Below are positions 9,874-17,608 of a stretch of 27,022 bases of DNA, piece by piece. This stretch comes from AG-12 sp027319585 (lineage in GTDB: Bacteria > Chloroflexota > Dormibacteria > Aeolococcales > Bog-877). The position numbers and the translations under genes were made by a program. The stretch covers positions 1-27,022 of the forward strand of contig DAHVMY010000025.1 in NCBI GenBank assembly GCA_027319585.1, in the 5' to 3' direction. The notes below the pieces were generated by a model. The model did no database searches and was not told where the DNA came from. It saw only the letters and a program-made list of their open reading frames with translations. The first letter of the stretch is position 1, and each line of letters opens with the position of its first letter.

Positions 9874-10496
9874 TGGCCTCAGCTACCTTGCGCGGCGCGG
9901 ATGGGTCGGAGGCCGGCTCGGTGGAGCTGGCCGAGACCGTCTTCGGGGTCGAGGTGCACCAGCCCAGCCTGCACCAGGCGGTGGTGCGGCAGCTGGCGGG
10001 TTCCCGGCAGGGCACCCACGACACCAAGACCCGCGGCGAGGTGAGCGGCGGCGGTCGCAAGCCCTATCGGCAGAAGGGGACCGGCCGCGCCCGCCAGGGT
10101 TCGATCCGCGCTCCCCATTGGCGTGGGGGCGGCACCGTCTTCGGTCCCACCCCGCACGGCTACCAGATGGCGATGCCACGCAAGCAGCGGCGGCTGGCGC
10201 TGCGCTCGGCGCTGGCGGCCCAGGCCAGAGATGGGCTGATCCAGATCGTCGAGGACTTCAACTACGAGCAGCCCAAGACCCGCGAGTTCGCGACCTTCCT
10301 GGAGAAGGTCGGGGCGGGTCGGCGGGTGCTGGTGGTGGTCGCGGAGCGGCAGGAGAATCTGGAGCTCTCCACCCGCAACATCCCCCAGGTCAAGCTGATC
10401 CTGGCGTCCAACATCAACGTCCGCGACCTTCTGATCGCGGAGACCATCATCATCACCAAGTCGGCGCTGGCCGCGATCACGGAGCATCTGGGATGA
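9873..10496 (+). CDS. rplD: 50S ribosomal protein L4
   Basis: L4 binds 23S rRNA early and its loop lines the peptide exit tunnel. The product is 207 aa. The tunnel-loop segment SGGGRKPYRQKGTGRARQGS, followed by RAPHWRGGGTVFGP, is diagnostic, and the C-terminal globular part is ordinary. In E. coli, L4 represses the S10 operon through a leader hairpin and its effect on transcription; no such leader is present here, so that loop is unlikely to exist in the same form. It overlaps rplC by 1 nt and rplW by 4 nt. Confidence 0.98.
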   Translation: MASATLRGADGSEAGSVELAETVFGVEVHQPSLHQAVVRQLAGSRQGTHDTKTRGEVSGGGRKPYRQKGTGRARQGSIRAPHWRGGGTVFGPTPHGYQMAMPRKQRRLALRSALAAQARDGLIQIVEDFNYEQPKTREFATFLEKVGAGRRVLVVVAERQENLELSTRNIPQVKLILASNINVRDLLIAETIIITKSALAAITEHLG

Positions 10497-10795
10497 AGGA
10501 CCCCTCGCAGATCCTGATCCGGCCCGTCATCAGCGAGAAGTCGTACGCGGGGATGGCCCAGCGGCGCTACGTCTTCCAGGTGGCACCCGACGCCAACAAG
10601 ATCGAGATCAAAAGGGCGGTGGAGTCCGCCTTCAAGGTGAAGGCGGACTCGGTCAACGTCCTGGTGGTGAAGGGGAAGGTGCGCACCCGGATGCGGCGGG
10701 GAGGCCGGATCGTGGGGCGCAGCCGCGACTGGAAGAAGGCGATCGTGACCCTGCGGCCGGGGGAGACCATCCCCAACCTCTTCGAGGGAGTCTGA
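10493..10795 (+). CDS. rplW: 50S ribosomal protein L23
   Basis: L23 lies at the exit of the peptide tunnel and is the docking site for trigger factor and signal recognition particle. The product is 100 aa, starting MKDPSQILIRPVISEKS. The RPVISEKS motif and the later EIKRAVESAFKVKADSVNV segment identify it. ATG 10493 overlaps the rplD stop in ATGA; a longer reading of the frame would run inside rplD. It sits 1 bp before rplB. Confidence 0.97.
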   Translation: MKDPSQILIRPVISEKSYAGMAQRRYVFQVAPDANKIEIKRAVESAFKVKADSVNVLVVKGKVRTRMRRGGRIVGRSRDWKKAIVTLRPGETIPNLFEGV

Positions 10796-10796
10796 G

Positions 10797-11621
10797 ATGC
10801 CTGTAAATCGCTACCGGCCGACCTCGGCGGGGCGCCGCTTCATGAGTGTCAGCTCCTTCGAGGAGGTCACCAAGAAGGGCCCCGAGCGACAGCTGACGGT
10901 GGCGCTCAAGAAGCATTCAGGCCGCAACGCCACCGGCAAGATCACGGTGCGCCATCGCGGCGGCGGGCACAAGCGGATCTACCGGATCATCGACTTCAAG
11001 CGCGACAAGGTCGACATCCCGGGCAAGGTGGCGGCGGTCGAGTACGACCCCAACCGGTCGGCTCGGATCGCGCTCATTCACTACCGGGACGGGGACAAGC
11101 GCTACATCCTGGCGCCCGACGGTCTCAGCGTGGGCGACCAGGTGATGGCCGGCGAGAAGGCCGAGATCCGTCCCGGCAACGCACTGCCGCTGAGCCGCAT
11201 CCCCCTGGGCACCACGGTTCACAACCTGGAGGTGCAGCTGGGCAAGGGCGGGCAGCTGGTGCGCAGCGCCGGCGTGGGCGCCCAGCTGGTGGCCCGGGAG
11301 GGCCGCTACGCGCAGATGCGGATGCCGTCCGGCGAGGTTCGCCTCATCGACGTGCGCTGCCGCGCGACCGTCGGCCAGGTGGGCAACTCCGACCACTCCA
11401 ACGAGACCATCGGCAAGGCGGGCAAGAACCGCTGGCGGGGATTCCGGCCCACGGTCAGGGGCTCCACCATGAACCCGTTCGATCACCCGCACGGTGGCGG
11501 CGAGGGCCGGTCAGGCCCTGGTGGTCACCCCCAGACCCCGTGGGGCAAGCCCGCGCTGGGGCACCGGACCCGCAACAACAAGGCGACCGATCAGATGATC
11601 GTGCGCAGGAGACGGAAGTAA
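10797..11621 (+). CDS. rplB: 50S ribosomal protein L2
   Basis: L2 is needed for subunit association and supports the peptidyl transferase centre. The product is 274 aa, the standard length. Diagnostic segments are HRGGGHKRIYRIIDFKR near 55-70, GTTVHNLEV, and the C-terminal NPFDHPHGGGEGRSGPG containing the conserved histidine, ending RNNKATDQMIVRRRRK. It starts 1 bp after rplW, and 3 bp separate its stop from rpsS. Confidence 0.98.
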   Translation: MPVNRYRPTSAGRRFMSVSSFEEVTKKGPERQLTVALKKHSGRNATGKITVRHRGGGHKRIYRIIDFKRDKVDIPGKVAAVEYDPNRSARIALIHYRDGDKRYILAPDGLSVGDQVMAGEKAEIRPGNALPLSRIPLGTTVHNLEVQLGKGGQLVRSAGVGAQLVAREGRYAQMRMPSGEVRLIDVRCRATVGQVGNSDHSNETIGKAGKNRWRGFRPTVRGSTMNPFDHPHGGGEGRSGPGGHPQTPWGKPALGHRTRNNKATDQMIVRRRRK

Positions 11622-11624
11622 GCG

Positions 11625-11909
11625 ATGAGTAGGTCTGTCAAGAAGGGTCCGTTCTGCGACGCCCCGCTGCTGAAGAAGGTGCTGGAGATGAACCACGCCA
11701 AGGAGAAGCGGGTCATCCGGACCTGGTCGCGGCGCTCCGACATCTTCCCGGAGATGCTGGGCCACACGATCGCCGTCCATGACGGCCGCAAGCACGTGCC
11801 GGTGTTCGTGACCGAGGCGATGGTGGGGCACAAGCTCGGGGAGTTCGTGCCCACCCGCAAGTTCCGCGGCCACGGCCACCACACCGAGCGCAGCAACGCC
11901 CTCAAGTAG
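11625..11909 (+). CDS. rpsS: 30S ribosomal protein S19
   Basis: S19 forms a pair with S13 in the 30S head and contacts the A-site region and bridge B1. The product is 94 aa. It starts MSRSVKKGPFCD and carries RRSDIFPEMLGHTIAVHDGR and GHKLGEFVPTR, which are S19 signatures. Length is normal. It is in the S10 segment between rplB and rplV. Confidence 0.98.
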   Translation: MSRSVKKGPFCDAPLLKKVLEMNHAKEKRVIRTWSRRSDIFPEMLGHTIAVHDGRKHVPVFVTEAMVGHKLGEFVPTRKFRGHGHHTERSNALK

Positions 11910-11927
11910 GACCGGGAGAATCTATTA

Positions 11928-12344
11928 ATGCAGGTGCAGGCGACGGCCAAGTGGGTTCGGGTGCCCCCGCGCAAGGCGCGGCTGGTGGCCGGTCTGGTTG
12001 AGGGCATGCCCGTCAACGAGGCCCTCACCACCCTTTCGTTCATGCCGCAGGCGGCGGCCGAGGACGTCAGCAAGGTGGTGCGCTCGGCGGCGGCCAATGC
12101 GGAGAACAACTTCAACCTGGATCGGGACCGGCTGCAGCTGGTCCGGCTCGAGGTCGATGGAGGCCCTATCATCAAGAGGTACAGGCCCCGCGCCCGGGGT
12201 TCCTCGTACTCGATCTTCAAGCGCACCTGCCATCTGGTGGCGGTCGTTGAGGACAACCTGGATCGCCCAGCCCGCGCGCGCCGGCGGGCTCCCCAGGCGG
12301 TGACCCCGACAGAGACTGTCAGCAGCGGCGATGAAGAGGAGTAG
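11928..12344 (+). CDS. rplV: 50S ribosomal protein L22
   Basis: L22 extends a beta-hairpin into the peptide exit tunnel. The product is 138 aa, longer than the usual 110-115 because of a polar C-terminal tail after about residue 112 that ends SGDEEE. The core has AKWVRVPPRKARLVAGLVEG and the hairpin region KRYRPRARGSSYSIFKRTCH, where macrolide-resistance changes occur in other bacteria. ATG 11928 has CGGGAG about 10 nt upstream. The 18-bp gap from rpsS is one of the larger ones in this segment. Confidence 0.97.
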   Translation: MQVQATAKWVRVPPRKARLVAGLVEGMPVNEALTTLSFMPQAAAEDVSKVVRSAAANAENNFNLDRDRLQLVRLEVDGGPIIKRYRPRARGSSYSIFKRTCHLVAVVEDNLDRPARARRRAPQAVTPTETVSSGDEEE

Positions 12345-12352
12345 TTAAGGGC

Positions 12353-13285
12353 ATGGGACACAAGGTCCACCCCAACGGGTTCCGCCTCGGCGTGTACCGC
12401 AACTGGGACGCGCGCTGGTACGCGAGCGGGCCCGAGTACACCAAGCTCCTCCAGGAGGATCTGGCGATGCGGGCGCTGATCCTGGGACGCCTGCGCAACG
12501 CCAGCGTCGCCCGGATCGAGACTGAGCGCTCGGCCAACCAGCTGACCGTGATCATCCACACCGCCAAGCCCGGGATCGTGATCGGGCGCAGCGGGGCGTC
12601 GGTCGACGCCTTGCGCGACAACCTGGAGCGGATCTCCGGCAAGAAGGTGCGGGTCACGATCCAGGAGATCAAGGTTCCGGAGCTGGACGCCAAGCTGCTG
12701 GCGGAGAACGTCGCCAACCAGCTGGAGAAGCGGATCGCGTTCCGGCGGGCGGTGAAGCAGTCGGTGATGCGCTCGATGCGCGCCGGGGCCAAGGGGGTGC
12801 GCATCCAGGTCTCCGGCCGGCTCGGGGGCGGAGACATGAGCCGGCGCGAGTGGGATCGCGACGGCCGGGTCCCGCTGCACACGCTGCGGGCCGACATCGA
12901 CTACGGCCAGACGGAGGCCAAGACCACCTTCGGGCAGATCGGGGTGACGGTCTGGATCTACCGTGGCGAGTTCGCGCCGGCGCAGCCGGTGGCAGCCCCG
13001 GTCGTGGAGGCGGTGGCGCCGGTGGCGCCCTCCCCGACCGAGGTGGTGGTGGAGGCGGGAAACATTCCGTCAGGGCCGGAGCCAGCCGAGGAGGTCAAGC
13101 CCGCCGAGGCGGCGGAGGGCGCTGAGCCGGTGGCCGTGGATGCGCCCGCCGAGGTCGCCAAGCCGAAGCCGGCCCCTCGCCGGCGGGTCGCCAAGGAGCC
13201 CGACGCCGAGGCAGCCCCGAGCACCGCTCCCGCCCCCAAGCCGCGGGCGGCTCGCAAGCCGGCCGCCAAGAAGGAGGACGCCTGA
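12353..13285 (+). CDS. rpsC: 30S ribosomal protein S3 with long low-complexity C-terminal tail
   Basis: S3 lines the mRNA entry tunnel and contributes to helicase activity of the ribosome. The first about 204 residues are a standard S3: MGHKVHPNGFRLG start, KH domain with GRSG at 78-81, and the C-domain ending with VTVWIYRGEF. A tail of about 106 residues follows, rich in Ala, Pro, Glu, Val and Lys. It is acidic in its first part and then basic (PKPAPRRRVAKEP and PRAARKPAAKKEDA). S3 proteins are usually about 210-240 aa, so 310 aa is clearly extended. The tail is in frame with no sign of frameshift, and the stop is 1 bp before rplP. Its function is unknown; it may be disordered and bind RNA. 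Confidence 0.97.
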   Translation: MGHKVHPNGFRLGVYRNWDARWYASGPEYTKLLQEDLAMRALILGRLRNASVARIETERSANQLTVIIHTAKPGIVIGRSGASVDALRDNLERISGKKVRVTIQEIKVPELDAKLLAENVANQLEKRIAFRRAVKQSVMRSMRAGAKGVRIQVSGRLGGGDMSRREWDRDGRVPLHTLRADIDYGQTEAKTTFGQIGVTVWIYRGEFAPAQPVAAPVVEAVAPVAPSPTEVVVEAGNIPSGPEPAEEVKPAEAAEGAEPVAVDAPAEVAKPKPAPRRRVAKEPDAEAAPSTAPAPKPRAARKPAAKKEDA

Positions 13286-13286
13286 G

Positions 13287-13721
13287 ATGCTGATTCCGAG
13301 GCGTCCCGCGCACCGCAAGGTGCACCGCGGCCGGATGACCGGAGCCGCCCATCGGGGTTCGACGTTGGCGTTCGGGTCCTACGGTCTGCAGGCGTTGGAG
13401 CCCTGCTGGATGACCAACCGCCAGATCGAGGCGGCCCGGCGGGCGATGACCAGGCACGTGCGCCGGGGCGGAAAGATCTGGATTCGGGTCTTTCCCGACA
13501 AGCCGATCACCAAGAAGCCCGCCGAGACCCGGATGGGATCCGGCAAGGGCAACCCCGAGGGCTGGGTGTCGGTCATCAAGCCCGGTCGCATTCTGTTCGA
13601 GATGGACGGGGTGGGCCAGGACACCGCCCGCGAGGCGATGCGGCTGGCGGCCCACAAGCTGCCGGTCAAGACCAGATTCGTGGCGGTGGAGGAGACGGCG
13701 CCGGCGGAGGCCCAGCCGTGA
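13287..13721 (+). CDS. rplP: 50S ribosomal protein L16
   Basis: L16 organises the A-site tRNA binding region of the 50S subunit. The product is 144 aa, starting MLIPRRPAHRKVHRGRM and containing RMGSGKGNPEGWVSVIKPGR, which is diagnostic. ATG 13287 is chosen because upstream codons of the frame lie within the rpsC tail. It overlaps rpmC by 4 nt (GTGA). Confidence 0.98.
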   Translation: MLIPRRPAHRKVHRGRMTGAAHRGSTLAFGSYGLQALEPCWMTNRQIEAARRAMTRHVRRGGKIWIRVFPDKPITKKPAETRMGSGKGNPEGWVSVIKPGRILFEMDGVGQDTAREAMRLAAHKLPVKTRFVAVEETAPAEAQP

Positions 13722-13945
13722 GCAAGCACCGCGACGAGCTGCAGCTGCTGCGGGACATGGACGACTACGGTCTGACTCAGGCTCTGGCCGAGCGCCGGCA
13801 GGAGCTGCTGCAGCTGCGGCTGCAGCGCGCCACCGGTCAGCTGGAGCAGCACCGGCGGATTCGGGAGGTGCGCCGGGGGATCGCCCGGGTGATCACCCTG
13901 CTTCGGGGTCGGCAGCTGGGGGACCTGATGGAGGAGGGCGAATGA
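13718..13945 (+). CDS. rpmC: 50S ribosomal protein L29
   Basis: L29 is a small two-helix protein near the tunnel exit, next to L23. The product is 75 aa from a GTG start overlapping the rplP stop by 4 nt. It is a charged, helical, Leu/Gln/Arg-rich protein with ELLQLRLQRATGQLEQHRRI and the typical R-x-I-A-R-V-x-T-L-L pattern near the end. Position between L16 and S17 confirms the call. It overlaps rpsQ by 4 nt. Confidence 0.96.
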   Translation: MSKHRDELQLLRDMDDYGLTQALAERRQELLQLRLQRATGQLEQHRRIREVRRGIARVITLLRGRQLGDLMEEGE

Positions 13946-14217
13946 GCGAGAACCCAGAGCAGACCCCAAGGGCTAGGCGCAAGGTGCGCGTGGGCATGGT
14001 GGTCAGCGACAAGATGGAGAAGACGGTGGTGGTGCAGGTCGAGGATCTTCGCGCCCACAACCTCTACCGCAAGGTGCTGCGCCGCAGCCGGCGCTTCCAG
14101 GCCCATGACGAGGTCAACGAGTGCCGGGTGGGGGACCGGGTGCGGATCATGGAGACTAGGCCGCTCAGCCGCACCAAGCGCTGGCGGGTGGTCGAGATCG
14201 TCGAGAAGGCGCGCTGA
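13942..14217 (+). CDS. rpsQ: 30S ribosomal protein S17
   Basis: S17 is an OB-fold primary binder of the 16S 5' domain. The product is 91 aa. The core VGMVVSDKMEKTVVVQVE and later DEVNECRVGDRVRIMETRPLS are S17 signatures, followed by SRTKRWRVVEIV. It is the last gene of the classical S10 group, 3 bp before rplN with no terminator or promoter between them. Confidence 0.98.
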   Translation: MSENPEQTPRARRKVRVGMVVSDKMEKTVVVQVEDLRAHNLYRKVLRRSRRFQAHDEVNECRVGDRVRIMETRPLSRTKRWRVVEIVEKAR

Positions 14218-14220
14218 CCG

Positions 14221-14589
14221 ATGATCCAGCAGGAGACCGTGCTCAAGGTGGCCGACAACAGCGGCGCTCGGGAGATCCTCTGCATCCGGGTGATGGGTGG
14301 CTCCTACCGCCGCTACGCCTCGCTGGGCGACATCATCGTTGCCGCGGTCAAGGTCGCCCAGCCCAACTCGGCGGTCAAGAAGGGCGACGTCGTCAAGGCG
14401 GTGGTGGTGCGCACGGCCAAGGAGTACCGGAGGGCCGACGGCACCCGGATCCGCTTCGACGACAACGCCGCGGTGCTGATCAACCCGCAGAACAACCCGC
14501 GCGGCACCCGCATCTTCGGGCCGGTGGCGCGCGAACTTCGCGAGCGCAACTTCATGAAGATCGTTTCCCTGGCTCCGGAGGTGCTCTAG
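14221..14589 (+). CDS. rplN: 50S ribosomal protein L14
   Basis: L14 is a highly conserved 50S interface protein, contacting 16S rRNA and the silencing factor RsfS. The product is 122 aa, exactly standard, starting MIQQETVLKVADNSGAREI. The segment INPQNNPRGTRIFGPVAREL and the end RNFMKIVSLAPEVL are family signatures. It opens the spc-type group but follows rpsQ by only 3 bp. Confidence 0.98.
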   Translation: MIQQETVLKVADNSGAREILCIRVMGGSYRRYASLGDIIVAAVKVAQPNSAVKKGDVVKAVVVRTAKEYRRADGTRIRFDDNAAVLINPQNNPRGTRIFGPVARELRERNFMKIVSLAPEVL

Positions 14590-14590
14590 G

Positions 14591-14971
14591 ATGGCCGGTC
14601 AGAAGCCCCGCCACCGCCCGCACGTGCGCACCCTCGACATCCGCTCCGGCGACACCGTCGTGGTGATCTCCGGCAGCGAGCGGGGCCGGCGCGGGGTGGT
14701 GCAGCGCACCTTCTCGGCCGAGGGCCGGATCGTGGTGGCCGGACTCAACATCCGCAAGCGCCACCAGCGCGCCGGCCAGCAGGCCGGAGGGACCACCGCC
14801 ATGCAGGGTGGTATCGTTGACTTCCCCGCGCCGCTGCACTACAGCAATGTGCAGCTGGTCTGCAACCGCTGTGATCAGCCGACCCGGCTGGGCCGGCGGT
14901 TGGAAGGGGAGCAATACGTGCCCTACTGCAAGCGCTGCGGTGAGGCCTATCTGAGAGGACCCCGCGCATGA
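14591..14971 (+). CDS. rplX: 50S ribosomal protein L24, with zinc-ribbon-like C-terminus
   Basis: L24 initiates 50S assembly and lies by the tunnel exit. The product is 126 aa. The KOW region IRSGDTVVVISGSERGRRG at about 17-35 and the GLNIRKRHQR segment identify it. The C-terminus carries two Cys-x2-Cys pairs, Cys91/Cys94 and Cys113/Cys116, around the conserved DQPTRLG segment. That is a probable zinc site, known in some but not all bacterial L24 proteins. It overlaps rplE by 4 nt. Confidence 0.97.
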   Translation: MAGQKPRHRPHVRTLDIRSGDTVVVISGSERGRRGVVQRTFSAEGRIVVAGLNIRKRHQRAGQQAGGTTAMQGGIVDFPAPLHYSNVQLVCNRCDQPTRLGRRLEGEQYVPYCKRCGEAYLRGPRA

Positions 14972-15522
14972 GCCCCAACGCCGCTCCACCCCGGTTCGTG
15001 GAGACCTACCGAGAGACCGTGGTGCCCGCGCTCATCTCCGAGTTCGGCTACCTGAATGTGATGCAGGTGCCCAAGCTGGAGAAGATCGTGGTCAACATCG
15101 GGGTCGGCGAGGCGACCCAGAACGGCAAGGCGCTGGACGCCGCCACCACCGACCTGCGGATCATCACCGGCCAGCAGCCGACCGTGCGCAAGGCGAAGAA
15201 GTCGGTCGCCGCCTTCAAGCTGCGGACGGGGATGCCGATCGGGGTCAAGGTCACCCTGCGGGGGGCCCGGATGATGGAGTTCCTGGACCGCCTGATCAGC
15301 GTGGCGCTGCCCAGGATCCGCGACTTTCGGGGGATCACCGCGCGCTTCGACGGTCACGGCAACATGACCCTGGGGCTGCGCGAGCAGCTGGTGTTCCCCG
15401 AGATCGACTACGACAAGATCGACAAGCTGAGGGGGCTGGAGATCACGATTGTTACCACCGCCAAGAGCGATGCCGAGGGGCGCAGCCTGCTGGCCGCCCT
15501 GGGCATGCCGTTTCGGCGCTAG
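14968..15522 (+). CDS. rplE: 50S ribosomal protein L5
   Basis: L5 binds 5S rRNA and forms bridge B1b with S13. The product is 184 aa. Signatures are KIVVNIGVGEATQNGKALDA, a KKSVAAFKLRTGMPIGVKVTL segment (given here in part), DFRGITARFDGHGN and FPEIDYDKID. Length and start (ATG 14968, overlapping rplX in ATGA) are normal for the spc group. Confidence 0.97.
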   Translation: MSPNAAPPRFVETYRETVVPALISEFGYLNVMQVPKLEKIVVNIGVGEATQNGKALDAATTDLRIITGQQPTVRKAKKSVAAFKLRTGMPIGVKVTLRGARMMEFLDRLISVALPRIRDFRGITARFDGHGNMTLGLREQLVFPEIDYDKIDKLRGLEITIVTTAKSDAEGRSLLAALGMPFRR

Positions 15523-15533
15523 GGAGGCTGCAG

Positions 15534-15719
15534 ATGGCCAAGAAGTCGAAGATTATGGCCAGCCGCCGGGCCCCCCGGTTCCCGGTGCAGGCCCGCAGCC
15601 GCTGCAATCTCTGCGGGCGGCCACGGGGCTACATGCGCAAATTCGGCCTCTGCCGGATCTGCTTCAGAATTCACGCTTCCCAGGGTCAGATCCCCGGGGT
15701 GCGGAAGTCGAGTTGGTAG
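15534..15719 (+). CDS. rpsZ: 30S ribosomal protein S14, zinc-binding type Z
   Basis: S14 completes assembly of the 30S head. This is the short zinc-containing form: 61 aa starting MAKKSKIMASRR, with Cys24-x2-Cys27 and Cys40-x2-Cys43 forming a zinc knuckle, and FGLCRICFRIHASQGQIPG near the end. The non-zinc form is about 89-101 aa. The C-terminus VRKSSW matches the family. It lies between L5 and S8 as usual, with GGAGG in the gap before ATG 15534. Confidence 0.98.
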   Translation: MAKKSKIMASRRAPRFPVQARSRCNLCGRPRGYMRKFGLCRICFRIHASQGQIPGVRKSSW

Positions 15720-15726
15720 GAAGTCG

Positions 15727-16119
15727 ATGCTGAGTGATCCGATCGCCGACATGCTGACCCGCGTGCGCAACGCCAACCTGGCCGGCCATGAGCGGGTGGA
15801 GATGCCCGCCAGCAAGGTCAAGGTGGAGATCGCGCGCGTGCTCCAGGAGGAGGGCTACATCCAGGGCTTCGGGACCACCGAGGGTGCCCACCGCCAGCTC
15901 TGGCTCGAGCTCAAGCGCGCCACCAAGGAGGGCCGGGCGCTGACGGGCCTCAGGCGGGTGAGTCGGCCCGGTCTGAGGGTGTACCGCGGGCGCCAGGAGA
16001 TCCCCAGGGTTCTGGGGGGGCTGGGAACGGCGATCGTGTCGACCCCCCAGGGCATCATGTCCGGGCGCGACGCGCGCCGGCTCGGCATCGGCGGCGAGAT
16101 CCTCGCCGAGATCTGGTAG
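15727..16119 (+). CDS. rpsH: 30S ribosomal protein S8
   Basis: S8 is a primary binder of the 16S central domain; in E. coli it also represses the spc operon. The product is 130 aa, starting MLSDPIADMLTRVRNAN. The C-terminal STPQGIMSGRDARRLGIGGE and final EIW correspond to the conserved rRNA-binding end. The gap from rpsZ is 7 bp and no E. coli-like S8 target is evident near rplN-rplE. Confidence 0.98.
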   Translation: MLSDPIADMLTRVRNANLAGHERVEMPASKVKVEIARVLQEEGYIQGFGTTEGAHRQLWLELKRATKEGRALTGLRRVSRPGLRVYRGRQEIPRVLGGLGTAIVSTPQGIMSGRDARRLGIGGEILAEIW

Positions 16120-16130
16120 CAGGGGCAGAC

Positions 16131-16679
16131 ATGTCACGCATTGGAAGATCTCCGATCACCGTCCCCGCCGGGGTGACGGTCACGATCGAGGGCCAGAACG
16201 TCAAAGTCGTCGGCCCGCTGGGCGAGATGGCCCGGGCGCTGCCGTATCCGATCAGGGCCCGTCAGGAGGGAGCCGAGGTTTTGGTCGAGCGACCGACCGA
16301 CTCCTCGACCCACCGTTCGCTCCACGGCCTGAGCCGGACTCTGGTCCAGAACATGGTGACCGGGGTCACGACCGGATTCAGACGGGAGCTGGAGCTGCAG
16401 GGAGTGGGTTACCGCGCGGCGTTGCAGGGCACGGACCTGCAGCTGCAGCTGGGGTACTCGCACCCGGTCCGCATCACCCCGCTGCCGGGGCTCAAGGTGG
16501 AGGTGCCCGAACCGACCAGGATCGCGGTCTCCGGGATGGACAAGGAGTCGGTGGGCCAGCTGGCCGCCAAGATCCGTTCTACCAGGCCGCCCGAGCCCTA
16601 CAAGGGCAAGGGCGTCCGGTACCGGGGCGAGGTCGTGCGGCGCAAGGCTGGCAAGAGCGGCAAGGGAGCCAAGGGCTGA
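16131..16679 (+). CDS. rplF: 50S ribosomal protein L6
   Basis: L6 lies near the factor-binding site of the 50S subunit. The product is 182 aa, starting MSRIGRSPITVPAGVTV. It has two repeated domains, with GVTTGFRRELELQGVGYRA in the middle and RPPEPYKGKGVRYRGEVV at the end, all L6 signatures. Length is standard. It is 1 bp before rplR. Confidence 0.98.
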   Translation: MSRIGRSPITVPAGVTVTIEGQNVKVVGPLGEMARALPYPIRARQEGAEVLVERPTDSSTHRSLHGLSRTLVQNMVTGVTTGFRRELELQGVGYRAALQGTDLQLQLGYSHPVRITPLPGLKVEVPEPTRIAVSGMDKESVGQLAAKIRSTRPPEPYKGKGVRYRGEVVRRKAGKSGKGAKG

Positions 16680-16680
16680 T

Positions 16681-17037
16681 ATGAGCACCACGGATCGTGA
16701 GAGCGCGCGTCAGCACCGCCACCATCGGGTGCGGCGGCGGGTGGTCGGGACCTCCGAGCGGCCGCGGCTGTGCGTCTATCGGAGCCTGCGGCATGTGTAC
16801 GCCCAGGTGGTCGACGACACCACCGGCCGTACCCTGGTGGCCGCCAGCACGGTCGATGGGCAGGTGACGGCCAAGGGGTCGAACAAGGCGAGTGCGGCGG
16901 CCGTCGGGACCGCGGTCGCGGAGCGAGCGGTGGCGGCAGGGGTGCGCCGGGTCGTCTTCGACCGCGGCGGGTACCTGTACCATGGTCGAATTCAAGCCCT
17001 AGCAGATGCGGCCCGCGCGGCCGGTCTGGAATTCTGA
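16681..17037 (+). CDS. rplR: 50S ribosomal protein L18
   Basis: L18 binds 5S rRNA and brings it into the central protuberance. The product is 118 aa. Family features are the basic N-terminus, GTSERPRLCVYRSLRHVYAQ, and the C-terminal FDRGGYLYHGRIQALADAAR. It directly follows rplF, and its stop is 10 bp before the preferred rpsE start. Confidence 0.98.
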   Translation: MSTTDRESARQHRHHRVRRRVVGTSERPRLCVYRSLRHVYAQVVDDTTGRTLVAASTVDGQVTAKGSNKASAAAVGTAVAERAVAAGVRRVVFDRGGYLYHGRIQALADAARAAGLEF

Positions 17038-17047
17038 AGGCAGTTTC

Positions 17048-17608
17048 ATGAGCATGAACATGGCGCGCTCCGACCGCGAGGCCAGGAGCGAGTTCTCTGA
17101 GCGGGTGGTGAGCCTCAACCGGGTCGCCAAGGTGGTCCAGGGCGGGCGCCGCTTCTCGTTCTCTGCGCTGGTGGTGGTCGGCGACGGCGCCGGCCGGGTC
17201 GGCGCTGGGCTGGGCAAGGCCGGGGAGGTTCCGGAGGCCATCCGCAAGGGGGTGGATGACGCCAAGAAGCACATGATCCAGGTCCCGATGGTGGGCCGGA
17301 CGATCCCCCACGCGGTGCTCCGCAAGGAGGGGGCGGCCCGGGTTCTGCTGCGGCCGGCCTCGCCCGGGACCGGGGTCATCTCCGGCGGCGCGATGCGGGC
17401 GGTGGTGGAGCTGGCGGGGATCAAGGACATCCTCACCAAGTCCTTGGGGAGTGACAACTCGATCAACACCGTGCGCGCCACCATCGCCGCGCTCAAGGAG
17501 CTGCGGACCGCGGAGACGGTGGCTCGGCTCCGGGGCAAGACCCTGGCCGAGCTGGGGGTCAGGCCGGCGGCCGAGCCGGTCGCGGTGGGAGACCCGGGCC
17601 GTGAGTGA
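17048..17608 (+). CDS. rpsE: 30S ribosomal protein S5
   Basis: S5 lines the mRNA tunnel and affects decoding fidelity. From ATG 17048 the product is 186 aa. GAAGG lies 7 nt upstream; the in-frame start at 17006 would overlap rplR and add unrelated residues. Signatures are VVSLNRVAKVVQGGRRFSFS, DGAGRVGAGLGKAGEVPEAI and GSDNSINTVRATIAAL. The start is followed by a short variable N-terminus as in many high-GC species. It overlaps rpmD by 8 nt. Confidence 0.96.
   Translation: MSMNMARSDREARSEFSERVVSLNRVAKVVQGGRRFSFSALVVVGDGAGRVGAGLGKAGEVPEAIRKGVDDAKKHMIQVPMVGRTIPHAVLRKEGAARVLLRPASPGTGVISGGAMRAVVELAGIKDILTKSLGSDNSINTVRATIAALKELRTAETVARLRGKTLAELGVRPAAEPVAVGDPGRE

Noticed and set aside
13095..13655. 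- strand frames over the rpsC tail and rplP suggesting the tail is a frameshift artefact
   Set aside because: The + strand frame runs smoothly from the S3 core through the tail to a stop 1 bp before rplP, and the tail has coherent Ala/Pro/Lys composition.
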